Assembly (NCBI RefSeq): GCF_026745355.1
Contig: NC_079207.1
Location: forward strand, 36,652,742-36,716,741
Length of the DNA stretch: 64,000 nt
Source: Beta vulgaris subsp. vulgaris
Taxonomy: Eukaryota > Streptophyta > Magnoliopsida > Caryophyllales > Amaranthaceae
Direction of reading: 5' to 3'
Below the pieces are notes generated by a model. That model was not told the origin of the DNA and made no database searches. It saw only the letters and a program-made list of their open reading frames with translations. Position numbers and translations under genes: made by a program. Positions within the stretch are counted from its first letter, which is position 1. Every line of letters starts with the position of its first letter. Below, piece by piece: positions 58,866 through 64,000 of the stretch.

Positions 58866-61800
58866 TCATGGAATAGGAATCATGATTTCTTTTGGTTCAT
58901 CTTCATCAACAAACTACAAATATGAAATTATAATTAGCTATAAAAACAATATCCTTAAAGATAAAACAACAAAAAAAAAAAATTAGTCTTACTTTGTTCT
59001 TTCTCTTGATTCCAAAAGTGGACCTACACCAATCTCCCGTGCAAATCAACATTTGCATGGTTTCTGGAAGCAATGAAGATCGATATGGATCAATAGCTCG
59101 GCTCCCAGCACTAAATGTAGCCTCTGAAGCAACAGTGGTAATAGGAATAGCTAACACATCAGCAGCCAATATAGACAAAATAACAAATTTGCTAGCTCTT
59201 TCCTTCCACCAATTTAAGGCATCAAACCTATGTCCTTCATCAGTTGTTGTACATTCCTCAAGATATACATCAAGTTCTGATTTTCTAGGCTCCACTCTTA
59301 TCCCACTTCTAACAACTTGTAAAACCCTTGACATCCCCGGAAGGCTCCCCCCTTGAACTACAAGTGGAGCTCCACTCCTACTTTCTCCATGATGTTCTTC
59401 CAAAGGAGGATACAAAGCCTTATACTCATCATATAACTCATACAAAGTATCCTTAACCTTATTAATGTTCTCCCTAACAAGATTGGAAGGAAACATATGA
59501 GGAAATGTAATTTCAACCACCTTCATTTTCAAACGAGGGTCTAACACCCCACCAATAGCCATGAGTAAATTACATTCACCCCAATACTTATCAAATCTTT
59601 CTTTCATGTTTTTCACCATATCTTTAACAAAAGGGTCGGGAGAACAATAATTTTTGTCCAACATTTCTTTGATGTAAAAAACTTCACTAAGGAAAAAGTT
59701 GGAAGTGGGGTATTCAGATCCTGAGATAACATTTGTGGTATCATAGAACACTTTTAAGATATCAAGAAGTTTTTCAATCTTTTGCCAATCATCAGAACTA
59801 GGACAATAAACATAATCATTATCCTCCAAAGCAAGTCTAGAAAATACCTCCTTAAACTTGATGGCACATGATAACATATCATAAGTGGAATTCCACCTAG
59901 TCTTGCATTCAAGAACCAACCTCCGCTCTCTAAGATTGAATTGTTGGACAATTTCCGCAAATTTTCTCATTCTCGCTTCACTCCCATTGAGATAATCTAC
60001 GATATCATGAACATTCTTGACAATGGTTTTGACTTGCTTGAGACCATGTTGCACCATAATATTCAATATATGTGCACAACAACGTACATGAAACAATGCT
60101 CCACCACATAACAACCTCTTTGTAAGTGAGAAAGTATCCTTTAAAATTTGTATGCATGAATCATTTGCAGTGGCATTATCAACCGAAACCGAAAAAACCT
60201 ATATTTGAAAAAAAAAAACGTAATTGTTATCATAAGTAAAGATCAACTAGCATGTAAGAATTAACATATTATTCAAAAGAATTTGACAAACACTTACTTT
60301 ATTCTCAATATCCCACTCCTTCAAACATTTGAAAATGCAATTTGCTATGTCTTTGCCTTTTCGAGGAGGAGGTATATGAACAAAACTCAAAACTCGCTTT
60401 TGGAGTTTCCAATCACGATCAATAAAATGACCCGTAAGAACCATGTACTCAATCCTTTGTGGTCTAGCACGTCAAAGATCAGTGGTTAAGGAAATTCTAT
60501 CTACATCCTTCAAAAGAGCCTTTAATTTCTTTTTCTCTGCCTCATAGACTTTGAAAGCATCGGTTTTAATAGTGTGACGTGAAACAGATGTCCATTGAGG
60601 TATCCCCCTCTTTAACATCATGTTAAAACCTTCTTCTTCTACAACACTAAAAGGCTTTTCATGCATGACAATCCAATTAGCAATCCCCTCCCTCATAGAT
60701 AACATATCTAGTTTACCATTATGTAAAGCACTAACACCTCCAGAATTCGGTTTACCCGCACTTGAATCAGATGGCAAAAAGTTAATCATACTTTGTTGCT
60801 TTAATTTCAATTTTCTTTGAGCACAATTAGACAAATGTCTTTTTATATGACTAGTAGTGCCACTCTTTGAAACAGTATAACGAGATTTACAATGCTTACA
60901 TTGAGTTTTCCATTCCCCATTTATTTTTATGGGTCTCTCCATATCATTCCACACCTCTGATTTTCTTGCTCTCTTGAAAGGATGATCATCCGCGTCCCCA
61001 TCCCCACCTAACTCTTGATTAGAGTCAATATGAGGTTCTTGCTCCATTTCTTCATCTTGGATCTCATCATCAATAGGTACAAAAAATTCTTCCACATTAG
61101 GAGTAGAAGAGTAACCAGGAGTCGATGATGGTGCACAATTGGAATCATTATCTGTTAAACACACAACAATGCAATGCGCATGAATCAACCCAAAATGACA
61201 AACATACCAATCCAGCAGGCAGCAAGACCAGTAATAATACAAGCAAACCAAGCTTAATCATGGAGATTGAACCATACTTATCTGCTAATTTCCTAAGGCA
61301 GCTATGTGAGGAAATCGTCCCAGTAGATGTAGATGAGTAAGATGGCCAATAATAGGCCATGAATTAGATGGTATGGGAGGCTGTATTTTCTTTATATCAG
61401 TGTTCTTTTTATCCATTTTTTGCAGACAGTAGAGAAACAGTAGTGAAGCAAGCAAGCAAAAACAGTAGAGAAACAGTAGTGAAGCAATTACTTGTTTTGT
61501 TTGTTTTAATGGGGTTTTGTGGTTATTCCTGTAATGGGGAGATTTTTATTGTTCTGGGAAACTAAGTTGCTGAGGTGAAATTAGGGTTTCTCTGGTAGAA
61601 AAGACTGATTGTTTCTCTTTTCTGAGTTGCCATTATAACTAACAAGTGAAGCAAGCAAGCAAAAACAGTAGAGAAACAGACAAACAGTAGTGAAGCAAAA
61701 ACTAACAAGTGAAAATCGAAAAATGGCACTACTGGAGACGATGAAACTACTGCTTGCCATTATAATTTATAGGAATCGATTTTTTAATCTGAACATGAAA

Positions 61801-61999
61801 GTTTTAATTTATAGCCATTATAGGAATCGATTTTTTCCGTTGAAGAACAAGATCTTGGTGATGTTATTTCGAATTTTTTTTTGATTTTCACTAGCAGTAG
61901 TTTGATTTTTACATCTTCTTGTTAGTTGTTAGTTGATTAAATTTATAGCCATTATAGAAATCGAAAAAAAAAACAAAAACAATTAACATTACCTGTCAT
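58866..61999 (-). pseudogene. hAT transposase (BED zinc finger, RICESLEEPER-like) with one premature TGA
   Basis: Exons 61993-61999 (ATGACAG), 60298-61151, 58993-60198 and 58866-58913 join in phase to 705 codons. The short first exon is chosen because its donor and phase fit MTDNDSNCAPSS. Features: acidic N-terminus; BED zinc finger C-x2-C-x14-H-x4-H (QCKHC ... SHIKRHLSNC); catalytic-core LTTDL then the stop; second acidic block VSVDNATANDSCIQ; RCCAHILNIMVQHGL; ECKTRWNSTYDML; FDKYWGECNLLMAIGGVLDP; C-terminal dimerisation segment with LDVYLEE, FDALNWWKE, and the putative catalytic Glu in TVASEATFSAGSR. The only lesion found is TGA at 60472-60474 (codon 229), directly after TTDL, where relatives have tryptophan. 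All splice sites are intact. The product as read would be truncated and inactive. Confidence 0.9.
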
Positions 62000-62000
62000 C

Positions 62001-62100
62001 CTGCTCGTCGCCGAAGACGATGTCGCTCGCCGCCGCAGTGCTGCTCGCCGCCGAAGACGCTGCTCGCCGCCGAAGACGCTACTCGCCGCTGAAGACGCTA
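62001..62100 (-). repeat. Short tandem repeats in the hAT leader
   Basis: About five copies of an 18-21-bp unit around CTGCTCGCCGCCGAAGACG just upstream (minus strand) of the transposase start codon, in the 5' UTR. GC-rich islet in an AT-rich element. Confidence 0.8.
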
Positions 62101-62542
62101 CCGGAGATTGGGGATTTAGGCCTTTAGGGTTTTCGAAAACCCTTGAAGAAGTGAAGACGCTACTGCTGAATGAACGTGACTTGAAGTGTTAGCTTTTTTT
62201 TTTTTTTTGGTGTTTCAAGTTTGTTTAAAATTTTAATTGGGTTGAGAAAAAAGCCCTTAGTTTGTATCTTTTAATTGGGCTAAAAGTTTTAATATGGTAT
62301 ATATTTTTAAAGTGGACTTCAAATTGTAATTCAAGTCGGGTTAGAAATTAATGTATAAAAATTTGTACTTTTAAATTTTTTCGAACATGTTTGCGAGCTT
62401 TCGAGCCGAACTCTACTAGGCTTGGCTCGGCTTGTTAAGGTCGCGAGCCGATCTCGAACTCGAGTCGAGCCCCCTCGAGCCGAGCTTTGACCGAGCCGAG
62501 CTCGAACAGTTTGCGAGCCACCCTGGCTCATTAACACCCCTA

Positions 62543-62550
62543 CTCCAAAG
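62543..62550. repeat. Right target-site duplication of the hAT element
   Basis: CTCCAAAG, identical to 58243-58250. Confidence 0.95.
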
Positions 62551-62597
62551 TCACAGTAACTACTGGAGTCGATGCCCATCAAGTGCTACGCCGTCAC

Positions 62598-62971
62598 GAC
62601 ACCCCTCGAGATAGATAGGGATCATTATCCCCTGAGAGATCTCGAGCGAAGTCCAAGATACCCCTCGAGATACATGGGGCTCATTGGCCCCTGAGACATT
62701 TAAATCAAGGTCCAAGACGCCCTTCGAGATACATGGGGTCATTGACCCCTGAGATATCTCGAGCAAGGTCCAAAATGCCTCTCGAGATACATGGGGCTCA
62801 TAGGCCCCTGAGACATCTCGAGCAAGGTCCAAAATTCCCCTCGAGATACATGGGGCTCATTGGCCCCTGAGACATCTCGAGCGAGGTCTAAAATTTCCTT
62901 CGAGATACATGGGGCTCATTGTCCCTGAGACATCTCGAACGAGGTCCAAGATTCCTCTCGAGATACATTGG
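62598..62971. repeat. Tandem array, about 59-bp unit, 6-7 copies
   Basis: The unit contains CCCCTCGAGATACATGGGGC, TCATTGGCCCCTGAGACAT and CTCGAGCGAGGTCCAA. Clearly related to, but distinct from, the 58-bp array at 57929-58196 (GAGATACATG versus GAGGTACATG; TTGGCCCCTGAG versus CCAGACCCTGAA). Confidence 0.9.
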
Positions 62972-63371
62972 GGTCCCAATTCATCTAGAGAAGGTGCCGT
63001 CCCTCGAGTTCCTTGGCCTCATCGGCCTCTTACTCGCCTCAAGGAGGTCCCATACCCCCTAGACGAAGTCATCTCGAGGAGGTTCCATGTATGTCCCTCG
63101 AGATCTTGGAGCTCACCAAACCCTAATTCATCTCAAGAAGGTACCATGCACCTTTCTCAAACTCTTGAAAGAGCAAATCCCCATAACACTCAATGTGAAG
63201 GAAAGTCCCACATTAAGAGTTACGCGTGGGGCTAATTGGATGAATGGGGGGGTCACATAGGCGAATTGCTCGGTCTCCATAACACGAAGATATCTTCGAT
63301 CAACTGGTGATATTCTCAAGCGTCACGACAAAATTCTCATGCTTTTCATTTGAACAAGCATATTCTTGGGC
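62972..63371. other. Leader of the gypsy-like element between arrays
   Basis: Degenerate continuation of the CTCGAG-rich repeats (63000-63170), then about 200 bp of unique sequence. No gene recognised. Confidence 0.5.
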
Positions 63372-64000
63372 ACTCCCTTGTGCTAGTTGGTATTCTCGAG
63401 CTACTCACTCACTCCCTTGGTCGAACTACTCACGTCATTTCCTTGGTCGACCTACTCGCTTCACTCCCTTGGTCTCACGTTGCTCCTTTGGTCGAGCTAC
63501 TCGCCTCACTCCCTTGGTCGAGCTATTTAACTCACTCCCCTAATCGAGCTACTCGCGTCACTCTCTTGGTCGAGCTACTCGCGTCACTCCCTTGGTCGAG
63601 CTACTCCTGTCACTCACATGGTCGAGCTACTCACGTCACTCCCTTGGTCGAGCTACTGGCCTCACTTCCTTGGTCGAGCTACTCACCTCACTCCCTTGGT
63701 CGAGCTACTCACGTCACTCACATGGTCGAGCTACTCACGTCGCTCCCTTGGTCGAGCTACTCGCCTCACTCCCTTGGTCGAGCTACTCAACTCACTCCCT
63801 TGGTCAAGCTACTCGCGTCACTCCCTTGGTCGAGCTACTCGCGTCACTCCCTTGGTCGAGCTACTCACATCACTCCGTTGGTCGAGCTACTTGCGTCACT
63901 CCCTTGGTCGAGCTACTCACGTCGCTCCCTTGGTCGAGTTACGCGCCTTACTCCCTTGGTCGAGCTACTCAACTCACTCCCTTGGTCGAGCTACTCGCGC
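63372..64000. repeat. Tandem array, 26-bp unit, more than 22 copies, runs off the window
   Basis: Regular from 63411: unit CTCCCTTGGTCGAGCTACTC followed by a variable hexamer such as GCGTCA, ACGTCA, GCCTCA or AACTCA. Length is almost invariant; the variation is concentrated in the hexamer and in CCCTTGG versus CACATGG. It continues past 64000. Confidence 0.95.

Larger units (their letters stand above)
58251..62542 (-). mobile_element. Complete hAT transposon, 4292 bp
   Basis: Ends are TAGGGGTGTTAACGAGCC (left) and, read backwards, TAGGGGTGTTAATGAGCC (right): 17/18 inverted repeats. The flanking 8-bp duplications CTCCAAAG are perfect. About 200 bp next to each end are packed with GGCTCGGCTCGAG-type motifs, likely transposase-binding repeats. 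A four-exon transposase gene lies on the minus strand. It sits between two tandem arrays of the surrounding gypsy-like leader, so it is younger than that element. Confidence 0.95.

Noticed and set aside
58994..59356. Plus-strand 120-codon frame in the hAT element
   Set aside because: Antisense shadow of the transposase exon 58993-60198.
57929..64000. Regular 58/59-bp and 26-bp repeats as a CRISPR array
   Set aside because: Units are contiguous without unique spacers, the window is plant nuclear DNA, and no cas genes exist.

Overview
The window is nuclear DNA of a flowering plant, most likely a eudicot; I cannot place it more closely. Two host genes with many GT-AG introns match land-plant protein families, and almost everything else is plant-type transposable elements (hAT, CACTA, Stowaway- and Tourist-like MITEs, L1- and RTE-type LINEs, Ty3/gypsy and other LTR elements). 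There is no sign of operons, ribosome binding sites, CRISPR or phage.

Layout. 1-1290: antisense L1-type LINE remnant. 2012-6860 (+): the C-terminal about 320 codons (12 exons) of ORC4, origin recognition complex subunit 4; its N-terminal exons with the Walker A motif must lie left of the window. A 211-bp hAT MITE sits 42 bp after the ORC4 stop. 7310-9762: degenerate LTR element. 10563-11679: non-autonomous CACTA element. 11760-12276: LINE scrap. 12946-14872: broken ZMYM1-type hAT transposase. 15593-19430: broken gypsy gag interrupted by a 2.5-kb solo LTR (5-bp target duplication CTTCC) and by a Tourist-like MITE (TTA duplication). 19836-20570: another LTR.

21587-46946 (-): one host gene of 25.4 kb, 19 coding exons, about 1228 residues. 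It encodes a DEAH/DExH-box RNA helicase with a C-terminal double-stranded-RNA-binding domain, closest to Arabidopsis DExH3 (DHX36-like group). Its five largest introns (2.9-5.1 kb) hold most of its length. They include two copies of one hAT-like element in opposite orientation, in introns 5 and 11, flanking the exons for the helicase core.

47478-about 53700 (-): long L1-type LINE with ORF1 (DUF4283 and zinc knuckle) and ORF2 (endonuclease, reverse transcriptase, zf-RVT, RNase H), broken by a few frameshifts and stops. 54335-56990: sparse MITE debris. About 56990-64000: the left LTR, primer-binding site and leader of a gypsy-like element. The leader is built of four different tandem arrays (about 60, 58, 59 and 26 bp), the last running off the right edge. 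Between the 58- and 59-bp arrays sits a complete 4292-bp hAT transposon (58251-62542) with a perfect 8-bp target duplication. Its four-exon transposase gene is intact except for one in-frame TGA.

The two host genes work independently (DNA replication licensing; RNA helicase). Nothing suggests a gene cluster. What stands out is the nested transposon architecture, the near-intact hAT element, the inverted repeat pair around the helicase core exons, and the satellite-like leader arrays. All coordinates were worked out by eye; exon borders rest on GT/AG, reading-frame continuity and remembered family similarity, not on transcripts.
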